DNA of 64,000 nucleotides from Neobacillus sp. PS2-9 (GCF_030915525.1 NZ_CP133269.1:3569001-3633000); one strand, 5' to 3'. Counted from the stretch's first letter, positions 28,760 through 37,882 are shown. Numbers and translations: made by a program. The notes: generated by a model from the sequence alone, not told the origin.

Positions 28760-29639
28760 TATCTTTGAGCGGTATACCGAAAATCTTCGCTTCGAGTCTT
28801 CGACCTGTCGGTGTAGCCGCCAACCCTCCCTGCGCAGTTTCTTTTAGTGCTGTAGGCATCGATTGACCAATTTTATACATGGCGTCAATGACCTCATCAC
28901 ATGGAATACGACTTGTAATGCCTGCTAACGCCATATCAGCTGCAACCATCGCATTTGCAGCACCCATCGCATTTCGTTTCACACACGGAACCTCTACAAG
29001 CCCTGCAACTGGGTCACAAACTAAACCAAGCATGTTCTTTAGTGTAATGGCCATCGCTTCTGCGCACTGCTCCGGGGTACCGCCTGCCAGTTCAACAATT
29101 GCAGCCGCAGCCATTCCAGCAGCTGACCCAACTTCCGCCTGACAGCCTCCAGCAGCACCTGAGATAGAAGCATTATTTGCAACAACAAAACCAAATGCCC
29201 CTGCAGTAAATAGAAAGGAAATCATTTGCTCCCGAGTTGGCTTAAGCTTCCTTTGAACAGCAAATAAGGTTCCTGGAACTACACCAGCAGAACCTGCCGT
29301 TGGTGTAGCACAGATGGTTCCCATTGCTGCATTCACTTCATTCGTAGCGACAGCTTTACTTACTGCATCAAGAATCGTTTCTCCTGATAAGAAATTACCC
29401 TTTTCAATATACTTTTGTAAAAGAACTGCATCGCCTCCGGTTAATCCAGAATGAGAGGAAACTCCTTTTATCCCTCTTTCAACAGCTTCTTCCATCACTT
29501 TTAGATTTCGGTCCATAAATGCAAAGACTTCTTCTCTTGTTCGCCCTGTAACGGAAACTTCCTGTTCTATCATAATTTCTGAGATTTTTTTATTTTGACT
29601 ATTGGCAAGTTCGACTAATTCAGCAACATTACGAAACAC
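28743..29639 (-). CDS. sdaAA: L-serine dehydratase, iron-sulfur alpha subunit
   Basis: Together with SdaAB it deaminates L-serine to pyruvate and ammonia. It carries the cysteines expected to hold the 4Fe-4S cluster in GTICATPTAGSAG, GAAGGCQAEVGSAAG and LVCDPVAGLVEVPCVKRN. The 298-residue length matches the split two-subunit Bacillus enzyme. It follows sdaAB by 21 bases and overlaps recG. Confidence 0.96.
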   Translation of the reverse strand: MFRNVAELVELANSQNKKISEIMIEQEVSVTGRTREEVFAFMDRNLKVMEEAVERGIKGVSSHSGLTGGDAVLLQKYIEKGNFLSGETILDAVSKAVATNEVNAAMGTICATPTAGSAGVVPGTLFAVQRKLKPTREQMISFLFTAGAFGFVVANNASISGAAGGCQAEVGSAAGMAAAAIVELAGGTPEQCAEAMAITLKNMLGLVCDPVAGLVEVPCVKRNAMGAANAMVAADMALAGITSRIPCDEVIDAMYKIGQSMPTALKETAQGGLAATPTGRRLEAKIFGIPLKDSESKS

Positions 29640-29660
29640 ATATCTTCCTCCCTCTAGTTG

Positions 29661-30323
29661 TTAATCTACAATTTTGGTCACTTTTAAAATATTTGGAAGT
29701 TTTTCAAGCTCTAGTAAAATGCTATCATCCATATTTTGATCCACTTCAATAGTCATCAGTGCCAGTTTCCCTTTTTCTTTTCGGGCTACCTCCATGTGAC
29801 CAATATTTATTTCATATTTAGCAAGAGTGTTGGAAACAGCAGCTATGGCTCCAAAACGGTCGTTATGAACAACAAGAATAGCAGGATGGTTCCCTGATAA
29901 CTTTAGTTCAAAGCCATTAAGCTCAGTAATCTCAATTTTCCCACCGCCTATTGAGATTCCTACTAACTCTAGTTCCCCATCATGATCGCCAATGAAGATT
30001 CTAGCTGTATTGGGATGATCTGTCACAGCATCTTCTTCTATAAAACGTAATTTCATGCCACTAGCTTCTGCGATATCAATCGCATTTATAATTCTTTTAT
30101 CATCTGTGTCAAAATCTAATAATCCACCAACAATGGCTACATCTGTTCCATGACCCTTATACGTTTTTGCAAAGGACCCATACAATGAGATATTTGCCCA
30201 TTTGGGTTCTCTGCCAAATAAACTTCTTGCCACACGACCTATTCTCGCGGCCCCTGCCGTATGTGAACTGGATGGGCCTATCATAACCGGACCAATAATG
30301 TCGAACACACTTCTATACTTCAC
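29661..30323 (-). CDS. sdaAB: L-serine dehydratase, beta subunit with ACT domain
   Basis: This is the partner of SdaAA. The N-terminal part has FDIIGPVMIGPSSSHTAGA, the conserved serine-dehydratase beta motif. The C-terminal 75 residues form an ACT domain (AILVVHNDRFGAIAAVSNTL...) that probably senses serine. I chose the GTG at 30323 (MKYRSVFDIIG), with GGGAGAG seven bases before it, giving 220 residues as in B. subtilis; an ATG two codons upstream is nearly as good. It lies behind the fakA terminator. Confidence 0.95.
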   Translation of the reverse strand: MKYRSVFDIIGPVMIGPSSSHTAGAARIGRVARSLFGREPKWANISLYGSFAKTYKGHGTDVAIVGGLLDFDTDDKRIINAIDIAEASGMKLRFIEEDAVTDHPNTARIFIGDHDGELELVGISIGGGKIEITELNGFELKLSGNHPAILVVHNDRFGAIAAVSNTLAKYEINIGHMEVARKEKGKLALMTIEVDQNMDDSILLELEKLPNILKVTKIVD

Positions 30324-30394
30324 ATGCATTCTCTCCCTTTGCCTTAATCTATCTCTAAACATTATTCTTATATTTATTAAACGACACTTATATC

Positions 30395-30429
30395 AAAAAA
30401 AAATAGAAGGGTAACCCCTTCTATTTTAG
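30395..30429 (-). terminator. Intrinsic terminator after fakA
   Basis: On the minus strand AAAATAGAAGGG-GTTA-CCCTTCTATTTT is followed by TTTTT. It lies directly after the fakA stop and separates yloU-fakA from the serine dehydratase genes. Confidence 0.9.
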
Positions 30430-30436
30430 CCGTTCC

Positions 30437-32116
30437 TTATTCAATTGAAAAGATAAAAGAATATAATGGCTGACCACCATTATGTACTTCTATTTCAACA
30501 TCAGCAAAGTTTTCTTCCACAAATTGTGTAAGACTGGTTACTTCTTCCTCTGTAACATCCTCACCGAAGATAATGGTTAAGATTTCTGAATCTTCGTCTA
30601 ACATCTGAGAAAGCAGTTCTTTCGCTGCGTTTTCTTTGTCTTTGTTTTTAATAACAATTTTCCCCTCAGAGATGCCCATGAAATCATCTTTTTCAATTTC
30701 TAAGCCATCAATTTGCGTGTCACGAACGGCGAACGTAATTTGTCCCGTCTTAACATGCTGTAGGGCGTCCATCATTGCAGACTCATTAGCCTTCACATCT
30801 GTTGAAGGATTGAAAGCTAACAATGCTGATAGTCCTTGAGGAACCGTTTTTGACGGGATGACATAAATTTCTTCGTCTGAAACATCAGCTGCCTGCTGAG
30901 CGGCCATGATAATATTTTTGTTATTCGGTAAGATAAATACCTTTTTTGCATTAACTTCTTTAACGGCTTTAACGATATCTTCCGTGCTCGGATTCATCGT
31001 CTGCCCGCCTTCAATGACAGCATGCGCACCAATACTCTTAAATAATTCCGCAATTCCTGAACCCATCGAAACAGTAACTATTCCGTATTCTTGAAGTTCT
31101 TTTGGAGCTTTAGGAAGCTCGGAATCTTTTGCTGTATGGGATTCACCTACAATATTAGAATGCTGCTGACGCATGTTTTCTATTTTCATGTTAATTAAAT
31201 TTCCATACTTTTGTCCGTAGGTTAATACTTCACCAGGCTGCTCAGAATGAATATGCACTTTTACTACATCTTCATCAGCAATCACCAACAAAGAATCACC
31301 TAACTTACTTAGATCGTTACGGAAATCGCCTTCATCAAATGGATGCTTAGTCACCTTATCAGCTTCAAACCTTACCATGAATTCTGTACAATATCCAAAT
31401 TCAATATCCGCTGTATTCATATGACTCTGGACACTTTTATGATGCTCAGCATTAACCATTTCGTTCATTGAAGGAGTAATAGGAGATTCAGGAAGCTCTT
31501 CACCCTTTAAAACTGCAAGGAAGCCTTCGTAAACGAAAACAAGTCCTTGTCCGCCACTATCTACCACACCTACTTCTTTTAATACGGGTAGTAAATCAGG
31601 CGTACGCTTTAATGAAGCCTTTGCTTCTTTCACCACTTCTTCCATGATCATAATAATATCATTGGATTTTTGGGCAACTTGCACACCCTTCTTAGCCGAA
31701 TCCTTCGCAACTGTTAGGATCGTTCCTTCTACAGGCTTCATTACCGCTTTATAAGCTGTTTCTACGCCTGCGTCTAATGCTTGCGCAAAATCTTTCGCGG
31801 AAATCTCAGCTTTCGATTCAACCGCTTTAGAAAAGCCGCGGAATAATTGGGAAAGAATAACTCCTGAATTTCCACGTGCTCCCATTAGCAACCCTTTTGA
31901 AAGGGAAACTCCAACTTTACCAATATGTTCCTGAACATTATTTCTTACTTCCTTCGCCCCGGAGGTCATTGATAAGTTCATATTTGTTCCAGTATCACCG
32001 TCGGGCACAGGAAAAACGTTCAAAGCATCAACCATTTTAGCATTTGCTGCCAAATGATTTGCACCTTGAATTACCATTTCGGCAAAACGTTTTCCATCTA
32101 ATGCTGTTATTGACAC
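30437..32116 (-). CDS. fakA: FakA-type fatty acid kinase (YloV), DAK-like
   Basis: FakA phosphorylates exogenous fatty acids bound to FakB, feeding acyl-phosphate to PlsY/PlsX. The N-terminal DhaK/L-like kinase domain holds NVFPVPDGDTGTNMNLSM, whose DGDTG acidic residues (39-43) bind Mg-ATP, and GARGNSGVILSQLFRG. The middle and C-terminal domains (about 220-559) bind FakB. Length is 559 residues. It follows yloU by 38 bases. FakB proteins are not in this window. Confidence 0.94.
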   Translation of the reverse strand: MSITALDGKRFAEMVIQGANHLAANAKMVDALNVFPVPDGDTGTNMNLSMTSGAKEVRNNVQEHIGKVGVSLSKGLLMGARGNSGVILSQLFRGFSKAVESKAEISAKDFAQALDAGVETAYKAVMKPVEGTILTVAKDSAKKGVQVAQKSNDIIMIMEEVVKEAKASLKRTPDLLPVLKEVGVVDSGGQGLVFVYEGFLAVLKGEELPESPITPSMNEMVNAEHHKSVQSHMNTADIEFGYCTEFMVRFEADKVTKHPFDEGDFRNDLSKLGDSLLVIADEDVVKVHIHSEQPGEVLTYGQKYGNLINMKIENMRQQHSNIVGESHTAKDSELPKAPKELQEYGIVTVSMGSGIAELFKSIGAHAVIEGGQTMNPSTEDIVKAVKEVNAKKVFILPNNKNIIMAAQQAADVSDEEIYVIPSKTVPQGLSALLAFNPSTDVKANESAMMDALQHVKTGQITFAVRDTQIDGLEIEKDDFMGISEGKIVIKNKDKENAAKELLSQMLDEDSEILTIIFGEDVTEEEVTSLTQFVEENFADVEIEVHNGGQPLYSFIFSIE

Positions 32117-32154
32117 AAAATTTTCCTCCTCTACTTGCGGTTCGCAGTACGAAC

Positions 32155-32517
32155 TTACGGATTCGTTACTCGAACTCCCTGAACGTAAATATTTACCGAG
32201 TCAACGGCAAGTCCAACTGTCTTATCGAGGGTATATTTAACCTTTGATTGCACGTTGTGGGCAATTTCGGAAATCTTCGTTCCATAGCTAACAATAATGT
32301 ACATATCAATATGTAATGCCTCATTTTCCTGGCGCACAATTACGCCTCGAGTAAAGTTTTCTTTTCGTAGTATTTCCGTAATCCCATCTTTAATTTGATT
32401 TTTAGAGGCCATACCGACGATACCATAGCATTCGATAGCTGCTCCTCCGGCAATGGTAGCGATTACTTCGTTTGAAATATCAATTTGTCCGTACTTAGTT
32501 TTTAATTCGATGGACAT
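32155..32517 (-). CDS. yloU: Asp23/Gls24 family protein YloU
   Basis: This is a 120-residue DUF322 (Asp23/Gls24) protein with the family core ISNEVIATIAGGAAIECYGI and DMYIIVSYGTKISEIAHNVQ. Family members are abundant small cytoplasmic proteins linked to envelope stress. This one is constantly found before fakA in Firmicutes, suggesting a link to lipid metabolism, though no activity is known. AAAGGGGG lies seven bases before the ATG. A dyad at 32547-32574 in its upstream region may be an operator. Confidence 0.92.
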   Translation of the reverse strand: MSIELKTKYGQIDISNEVIATIAGGAAIECYGIVGMASKNQIKDGITEILRKENFTRGVIVRQENEALHIDMYIIVSYGTKISEIAHNVQSKVKYTLDKTVGLAVDSVNIYVQGVRVTNP

Positions 32518-32546
32518 GAATCGTTCCCCCTTTGGAAAATTGCTCC

Positions 32547-32574
32547 TTGACTACAGTCATTTTACTATAGTCAA
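32547..32574. promoter_or_regulatory. Near-perfect dyad in the yloU upstream region
   Basis: TTGACTACAG-TCATTTTA-CTATAGTCAA is a 10-bp inverted repeat with one mismatch and an 8-bp spacer, 30 bases before yloU. On the minus strand it contains TAAAAT, a possible -10 box, so a bound regulator would cover the yloU-fakA promoter. I cannot name the regulator. It does not match the FapR, CtsR, LexA or PerR consensus. Confidence 0.45.
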
Positions 32575-32669
32575 CCCAATATTGAAAGTCATACTTGCCT
32601 GTATAATATAAGAGCATTTAATTAATACCTATGTCAAGGTTTTTTTCTTGAAAGGTTTATATACAACTA

Positions 32670-32742
32670 TTGCATTCAATTGGGTTGTGTGATAAATTAT
32701 TAAGGTATCTCAAGACTAGAAAATTTGGTTAGTCAATTTTCT
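32670..32742 (+). promoter_or_regulatory. Probable rpmB promoter and start of its leader
   Basis: TTGCAT (32670-32675) and TAAATT (32693-32698) are 17 bases apart, with a TG one base before the -10 (extended -10). The resulting ~105-base leader has an AGAAAATT/AATTTTCT hairpin (32718-32742). No known ribosomal protein leader is recognised. The rest of the yloU-rpmB interval holds nothing else I can name. Confidence 0.42.
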
Positions 32743-32808
32743 ATATCCAGATGAGCATCTAAAAGATAGCTGTATAAAGCCTTTTGGTAGTTAAGGAGGG
32801 AAATCATT

Positions 32809-32997
32809 ATGCCACGTAAATGTGTAGTCACTGGAAAGAAAACAACAACTGGTAACGCACGTTCACACGCTATGAACGCAAACAAGCGTACATGGGGTGC
32901 TAACCTACAAAAAGTACGTATTCTTGTTGATGGAAAGCCTAAGCGTGTTTGGGTTTCTGCAAGAGCGTTAAGATCAGGTAAAGTAGAACGCGTATAA
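32809..32997 (+). CDS. rpmB: Ribosomal protein L28
   Basis: L28 is a small 50S protein. The 62-residue sequence [20 protein letters not shown] is diagnostic. There is one N-terminal Cys but no C..C pairs, so this is the zinc-free form. AAGGAGGG precedes the ATG by eight bases. It is the first of only two plus-strand genes, divergent from yloU and convergent with spoVM, as in B. subtilis. Confidence 0.98.
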   Translation: MPRKCVVTGKKTTTGNARSHAMNANKRTWGANLQKVRILVDGKPKRVWVSARALRSGKVERV

Positions 32998-33006
32998 TAA
33001 AGGACC

Positions 33007-33039
33007 TGAGCATCCTATCTTTGGATGCTCTTTCTTTTT
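33007..33039 (+). terminator. Intrinsic terminator after rpmB
   Basis: GAGCATCC-TATCTTT-GGATGCTC followed by TTTCTTTTT, nine bases after the rpmB stop. Confidence 0.92.
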
Positions 33040-33111
33040 GCCCAAAAAGGATTTACTAAGTATTTGAACAAAAAAGTACAAATGTACTCCATTCTTTTAT
33101 TATTCCCAATT

Positions 33112-33147
33112 AAGAAAATAAAAAGCACCCAGACGAGGCGGGTGCCA
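33112..33147 (-). terminator. Intrinsic terminator after spoVM
   Basis: On the minus strand GCACCC-GCCTCGTCT-GGGTGC is followed by TTTTTATTTTC. It lies about 50 bases past the spoVM stop. Confidence 0.82.
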
Positions 33148-33198
33148 AAAAAAGGGTATTAATTAAAAACGATACCATTCTTGTACTTTTATATATTT

Positions 33199-33282
33199 CT
33201 ATTCATTCTTTTTAAATGCCCCAATCATCGCTCGGACTAGTCCGCCTAAAAATTTTGGCAGTTTAATTGTATAAAATTTCAT
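33199..33282 (-). CDS. spoVM: SpoVM, stage V sporulation peptide
   Basis: SpoVM is a tiny amphipathic peptide that recognises the convex forespore membrane, anchors SpoIVA and starts coat assembly. The 27 residues begin MKFYTIKLPKFLGGLVRAM and differ from my recollection of the B. subtilis peptide mainly in the last third (IGAFKKNE). The conserved Pro9 and the amphipathic helix are kept. GAGGAGGG sits six bases before the ATG. Its place between thiN and rpmB is conserved. It is direct evidence for an endospore former. Confidence 0.95.
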   Translation of the reverse strand: MKFYTIKLPKFLGGLVRAMIGAFKKNE

Positions 33283-33386
33283 ACTGTCCCTCCTCACAAA
33301 TCTCCCTGCTTATTTAATCTCACTTTTTTCGTACGCCCTAACAGTTTATTCTAACGAACGAAATCAGTACCTAATAGTTTTGCCTA

Positions 33387-34034
33387 TTAATCGTGACTTC
33401 TTATCACTATTAATATGCCTTCGGAAAATGAAAAAGTACCATAATCACTAATAAGTTCATTACTAATACATAGTGTCGACCCAAGTGAAATATGCCGGTT
33501 TTTCAATGGGAATTTAAAGCCTTCCAGTGTGAGATTACTAACTTCAAGGGTTAACGGTACAAATGAAATGTATTTTTGTCCTTTCCTTTTTTCAATGGTA
33601 TAGCTTCCTGGATCACTTAAAAAAACCGTGTTAAAGCGGTCGATCACGGTCACATGAGCGGGGTTTTTTGCTCTTAAAGGGTTTAACAAAAGATGGACAT
33701 TGGCCAATAAATGGTCTAATCTTCCCCCGGTTGCCCCAAATAATCGGACAATAGCTGGTTTTTGCTCTAATGCCCAGTTAAGGGCAAGTTCCATGTCAGT
33801 TTCGTCTTTCTCTGGTTTAAATTTCTTAAGTTCAGAAACCTGTCCTTCAATGAAGTTCCATTCTTCCTGTGATACAGAATCAAAGTCTCCAAATGCTATG
33901 GTTGGTTTGATGTTTTTTCTTAATAAATGATATACTCCGCGGTCTACTCCAATCCAAATGCTGTTTTCTTCTATATATTCTGTTAAGTCCGGGAGCAGGT
34001 CTTCTGGACCTCCCGCTAGTATGTTAATAATCAT
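33387..34034 (-). CDS. thiN: Thiamine pyrophosphokinase
   Basis: It converts thiamine to thiamine diphosphate with ATP. The family motifs IGVDRGVYHLL, AFGDFDSVS, KDETDMELAL and GATGGRLDHLLAN are all present and form the substrate and Mg-ATP sites. Length is 215 residues. It follows rpe in Bacillus; here a terminator-like hairpin and a family 1 repeat element separate the two. Its ATG follows AAGGGGA. Confidence 0.95.
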   Translation of the reverse strand: MIINILAGGPEDLLPDLTEYIEENSIWIGVDRGVYHLLRKNIKPTIAFGDFDSVSQEEWNFIEGQVSELKKFKPEKDETDMELALNWALEQKPAIVRLFGATGGRLDHLLANVHLLLNPLRAKNPAHVTVIDRFNTVFLSDPGSYTIEKRKGQKYISFVPLTLEVSNLTLEGFKFPLKNRHISLGSTLCISNELISDYGTFSFSEGILIVIRSHD

Positions 34035-34053
34035 TACAAGTCCCCTTTTTTAT

Positions 34054-34234
34054 GGCTTTGTTAAACTTGTCTGTTGATTTCCGTTCCAGGCGCGAGCGGT
34101 TCGTGGGCGTTTCGGCGAGCCTCCTCGGCGCTTACGCCTGCGGGGTCTCCCCTGAACCGTACTCCCACAGGAGTCTTCGCGCCTTCCACTCCAATCAACA
34201 GGATATAAAATTTTCAATGTTCCTTAACACAGCC
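34054..34234. repeat. 181-bp MITE-like repeat, family 1, copy 3, rpe-thiN junction
   Basis: This copy has the best-kept ends: GGCTTTGTTAA and TTAACACAGCC. Its stem base GGCGC/GCGCC replaces GGCAC/GTGCC of copies 1 and 4, a paired change. Flanks TTTTTTAT and TTTTTCAA agree only partly, so the duplication is doubtful. Orientation equals copies 1 and 2. It starts 20 bases upstream of the thiN start codon. Confidence 0.83.
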
Positions 34235-34248
34235 TTTTTCAATAAGGA

Positions 34249-34276
34249 AAGAGGCTGACTGCGTGTCAACCTCTTC
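34249..34276 (-). terminator. Terminator-like hairpin after rpe
   Basis: On the minus strand AGAGG-TTGAC-ACGCA-GTCA-GCCTCT forms a stem followed by TTCCTTATT. It directly follows the rpe stop. The T tract is poor. Confidence 0.6.
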
Positions 34277-34279
34277 TTT

Positions 34280-34924
34280 CTAGCCTCTTATTAATGAAAT
34301 TGCTTTTGCATAGTCAGGTTGATTATATACAGCTGATCCTGCAACAAGGACAGTTGCCCCTGCTTCAATGCAATCCTTTGCTGTTTCAGGGTTGACACCG
34401 CCATCAATTTCGATTTCGATATCTACCCCTTTTTGCTCAGCTAACGCTTTTACTTTTTTGATTTTGGGAAGAACCTCAGGGATGAATGTTTGTCCCCCAA
34501 ACCCTGGATTGACTGACATTAATAACACCATATCAATGTCACCAATAATATGTTGGATGGTCTCAACTGGGGTCGCTGGATTTAAGACCACCCCTGCCTT
34601 AATTCCACATGCTTTAATACTCTGAATGGTCCGGTGGAGATGACGACATGCTTCCACATGAACAGTTATATAATCAGCTCCCGCTTTAGCAAACGCTTCT
34701 ATATACTGATCAGGATTTTCAATCATTAAATGAACATCAAGCGGCAATTTTGTGACTGGACGAATAGCTTCCACTATAAGTGGACCAATTGTGATATTGG
34801 GTACAAAATGACCATCCATGACATCAATATGAATGTAGTCAGCTCCTCCTTTCTCAACAGCTAAAACCTCTTCTCCTAATTTAGAAAAATCTGCTGAAAG
34901 AATTGAGGGTGCTATTTTCACCAT
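34280..34924 (-). CDS. rpe: Ribulose-phosphate 3-epimerase
   Basis: It interconverts ribulose 5-phosphate and xylulose 5-phosphate in the pentose phosphate pathway. The TIM-barrel motifs are [47 protein letters not shown] and [12 protein letters not shown]; the two Asp and two His metal ligands lie within them. Length is 214 residues. It is one base from rsgA, so the pair is co-transcribed. Confidence 0.98.
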   Translation of the reverse strand: MVKIAPSILSADFSKLGEEVLAVEKGGADYIHIDVMDGHFVPNITIGPLIVEAIRPVTKLPLDVHLMIENPDQYIEAFAKAGADYITVHVEACRHLHRTIQSIKACGIKAGVVLNPATPVETIQHIIGDIDMVLLMSVNPGFGGQTFIPEVLPKIKKVKALAEQKGVDIEIEIDGGVNPETAKDCIEAGATVLVAGSAVYNQPDYAKAISLIRG

Positions 34925-34925
34925 G

Positions 34926-35807
34926 TTAGTACCTCGGCTTTCTATCTTTTATTTCTTGGAGGAAGTCCACATAATGTTGATACCGGTAACCCGGTATTTC
35001 ACCTGATTCAACTCCCGATTTTACTCCACATTTAGGCTCAGTCACATGCAAACATCCTCTAAACTTACAATTCTCACTGGCTCTTTGTATCTCCGGAAAA
35101 CAAAAAGTTAACTCTTCTGCTTCAATGTTTGTAAATTCTAATGAGCTAAATCCTGGTGTATCTGCAATGAGACCTTGGCCAATTTGAATGAGTTCAACAT
35201 GTCTTGTTGTATGCTTCCCTCGGCCTAGATGGGATGATATATCATTTGTTTTTAGTTCTAAATCAGGTCTCAGTACATTTAATAAGGAAGACTTTCCTAC
35301 TCCCGATTGACCTGCAAAAACAGAAATTTTATTCTCCACATGTGGATTTAACAATTCAATCCCCATTTCTGTTTCTGATGATGTAAGAATGACCTCATAA
35401 CCAGCTTTCCGATAGTGTTCTGCGAATTCAGATATCACTTGTTTTTGCGCTTCATTTGTTAAATCCATTTTTGTAATACAGATTAGTGGTTCGATGTGAT
35501 TATACTCAACTAAAACTAGAAACCTATCCAATAGTACTGTACTAAAGTCAGGTTCAACAGCCGAAAACACAAGAATAGCCTGATCAACATTGGCAATGGG
35601 TGGTCGCACCAATTCATTTTTGCGCTCTTTCACTTCTAAAATGTATCCTTCTAAATCATTTTCCGCTTGAAAAACGACCTCATCTCCCACAAGTGGGGTA
35701 ATCTTGTTTTTCCGAAAGACGCCTCTTCCCCTACACTGGATCAGTCTTTCATTCTGAAGAACATAATAAAAACCACTTAATGCTTTAACAATTTTTCCTT
35801 CAGGCAT
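34926..35807 (-). CDS. rsgA: RsgA (CpgA), ribosome-associated GTPase
   Basis: RsgA checks late 30S assembly near helix 44. An N-terminal OB fold is followed by a circularly permuted GTPase: TKMD (112-115), GQSGVGKS (166-173), DTPG (216-219). A C-terminal zinc site has Cys247, Cys252, His254 and Cys260. Length is 293 residues. It follows prkC by 98 bases. In B. subtilis CpgA is a PrkC substrate, so the neighbourhood of prkC, prpC and rsgA makes functional sense. Confidence 0.96.
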   Translation of the reverse strand: MPEGKIVKALSGFYYVLQNERLIQCRGRGVFRKNKITPLVGDEVVFQAENDLEGYILEVKERKNELVRPPIANVDQAILVFSAVEPDFSTVLLDRFLVLVEYNHIEPLICITKMDLTNEAQKQVISEFAEHYRKAGYEVILTSSETEMGIELLNPHVENKISVFAGQSGVGKSSLLNVLRPDLELKTNDISSHLGRGKHTTRHVELIQIGQGLIADTPGFSSLEFTNIEAEELTFCFPEIQRASENCKFRGCLHVTEPKCGVKSGVESGEIPGYRYQHYVDFLQEIKDRKPRY

Positions 35808-35905
35808 AGCTACACTCCTTGCCTCTCATTCTAAACAAATCGTTAGGCTTCCCTTTAAAATCTGTACGAGCGCATTCATTTTTATACAGGCAGATTTAGC
35901 TACAT

Positions 35906-37882
35906 TTATTCCACATCTGAGTAGTTTTTATTTTCATCAATAATAACTTTTGAATCACGAATGACCTTGTAGCCGGCTTTCTTCCCGTACGGAATCATCA
36001 ATTTAATTTGTTTCTTTGTATTTTCCGTAATATAGAAGGTCTCTGCAGGTTCTGTCATACTATGATTCATATCCTCAATCAAGATCGTAACAAGCTGCTT
36101 CTGACCGGGCTCTCCTGGAACTGCTGGCTCAAACGGAATATCTAGTTCAATGATAACCTCTTTTGGTGGTTTATCTTCTTTCCCTTTTGATATCACGACC
36201 GTCACCTTGTCTCCCTTTTTCAACTCGGTTCCTGGTTCAGGTGATTGGGACATAACCATACCTGCAGGGATATTATCATCATATTTTTCTTGTGAAGCAT
36301 CAAGGGTTAATCCTACTAGAGCCGCATAATCTTGCGCACCTTTTAAATTGTATTGTGTTAAATCCTTTAATACAATTTTTTCTGGCCCCTTACTTACTTC
36401 AAACTCTAATTCAGTTTCCTCAGGAACAACCTTTTCGCCACCTGAAGGATTCTGACTTATGATGGTTCCAGGCTCACTATCATCGTGTTTCTCGATTTTT
36501 TTAATATCTTTGAAATTATAATTATCCAACAAACGAATGACATCTTCATATTGCCGGCCCACATAATCGGATAGTTCAAATTTTTCTTTGCCTGTACTGA
36601 TATAAAGGTTTATTTTTGAATTTTCCTTTACTGTCGTGCCGCTTTCAGGATTAGTCTTTACCACATTTCCTTTTTCTACGTTTTCATCTTCGATCTCAAT
36701 CTTTTTATCCACTTCTAACCCACTTAGCTTGAGCTTGGATATTGCTTCATCCAACTCCATGCCGCTTACATCTGGGATTTTTACATCCTTCGCAGATAAT
36801 AATCCAGGTAAAAAGGTAATTGCTAATAATCCAAGAATGACTAATACAAGAAAGGTAGATATTAATATTACCGGCCACTTTTTACGTTTCTTTTTGCCGG
36901 AGCCCTCCTTTAAGTCATCTTTTGGACCAGGCAATGGTTTCTCATTACTATGAACTAATGTTTCATCCAAATTTTTAAGGGGTTTATCATTTGTTATAAC
37001 TGGAATTGCTTTTGTCGCATCATTATCTATCGGAATAACAAACTTTGCTTCATTTACCCTTTCTGTGTCAAGCGCTGTGCGTAAGTCTTCTTCCATTTCT
37101 TCTACACTGTTATAACGATGAAAAGGATCTTTGGCAGTTGCCTTAAGAACAATGTTCTCCACACTTTGTGGAATGCTTGAGTTCCACCTTCTTACGGAAG
37201 GTGTTTCCGATTGGAGATGCTTTAAAGCGATGGATACGGCTGATTCACCCGAGAATGGGAGCCGGCCAGTCAATAATTCAAACATAACAATTCCTAAGGA
37301 ATATATATCCGACTTTCCATTTGCCATTCCACCACGTGCTTGCTCGGGTGATAAATAATGAACAGAGCCTAAGACTGAATTAGTCTGTGTGATGCTTGTT
37401 GCACTTAGTGCCATAGCAATTCCAAAATCAGTCACCTTTACATTCCCATCATGGTCAATCAAGATATTATGAGGCTTAATATCACGATGGATTATATGAT
37501 TTTGATGAGCATGAGAAATGGCAGAAGTTAACTGTCTCATGATCCCGATGGCATCCTCGACTTTTAATGGAGTATTCTGCTGTATGTATTGTTTTAATGT
37601 CTGTCCATCCACATATTCCATCACAATATAATATAAATCATTTTCTTCGCCCACATCGTAAATACTAACAATATTAGGGTGTGCAAGACTTGTTGCTGAT
37701 TGAGCTTCCCTACGGAATCTCCGGATAAATTCCTCGTCATTGGCAAAATCAAGGCGAAGCATTTTAACAGCCACATCACGATCTAGGATCATATCATGCG
37801 CTAAATAAACATTAGCCATTCCGCCTCCGCCAACCATATCCAAGATTTTATAGCGGCCGCTTAATCTTTTTCCAATCATCAT
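35906..37882 (-). CDS. prkC: PrkC, PASTA-domain Ser/Thr kinase
   Basis: PrkC is a membrane kinase that senses muropeptides and controls germination, cell wall and stationary-phase processes. The kinase domain (about 10-270) has the ATP-binding Lys40, HRDIKPHN (131-138) and DFG (151-153). One membrane segment lies near 336-358. The outside part has three PASTA repeats (about 364-570) and a C-terminal beta-rich domain. Length is 658 residues. Its ATG directly follows the prpC stop (TAAATG), so kinase and phosphatase are made together. Confidence 0.97.
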   Translation of the reverse strand: MMIGKRLSGRYKILDMVGGGGMANVYLAHDMILDRDVAVKMLRLDFANDEEFIRRFRREAQSATSLAHPNIVSIYDVGEENDLYYIVMEYVDGQTLKQYIQQNTPLKVEDAIGIMRQLTSAISHAHQNHIIHRDIKPHNILIDHDGNVKVTDFGIAMALSATSITQTNSVLGSVHYLSPEQARGGMANGKSDIYSLGIVMFELLTGRLPFSGESAVSIALKHLQSETPSVRRWNSSIPQSVENIVLKATAKDPFHRYNSVEEMEEDLRTALDTERVNEAKFVIPIDNDATKAIPVITNDKPLKNLDETLVHSNEKPLPGPKDDLKEGSGKKKRKKWPVILISTFLVLVILGLLAITFLPGLLSAKDVKIPDVSGMELDEAISKLKLSGLEVDKKIEIEDENVEKGNVVKTNPESGTTVKENSKINLYISTGKEKFELSDYVGRQYEDVIRLLDNYNFKDIKKIEKHDDSEPGTIISQNPSGGEKVVPEETELEFEVSKGPEKIVLKDLTQYNLKGAQDYAALVGLTLDASQEKYDDNIPAGMVMSQSPEPGTELKKGDKVTVVISKGKEDKPPKEVIIELDIPFEPAVPGEPGQKQLVTILIEDMNHSMTEPAETFYITENTKKQIKLMIPYGKKAGYKVIRDSKVIIDENKNYSDVE

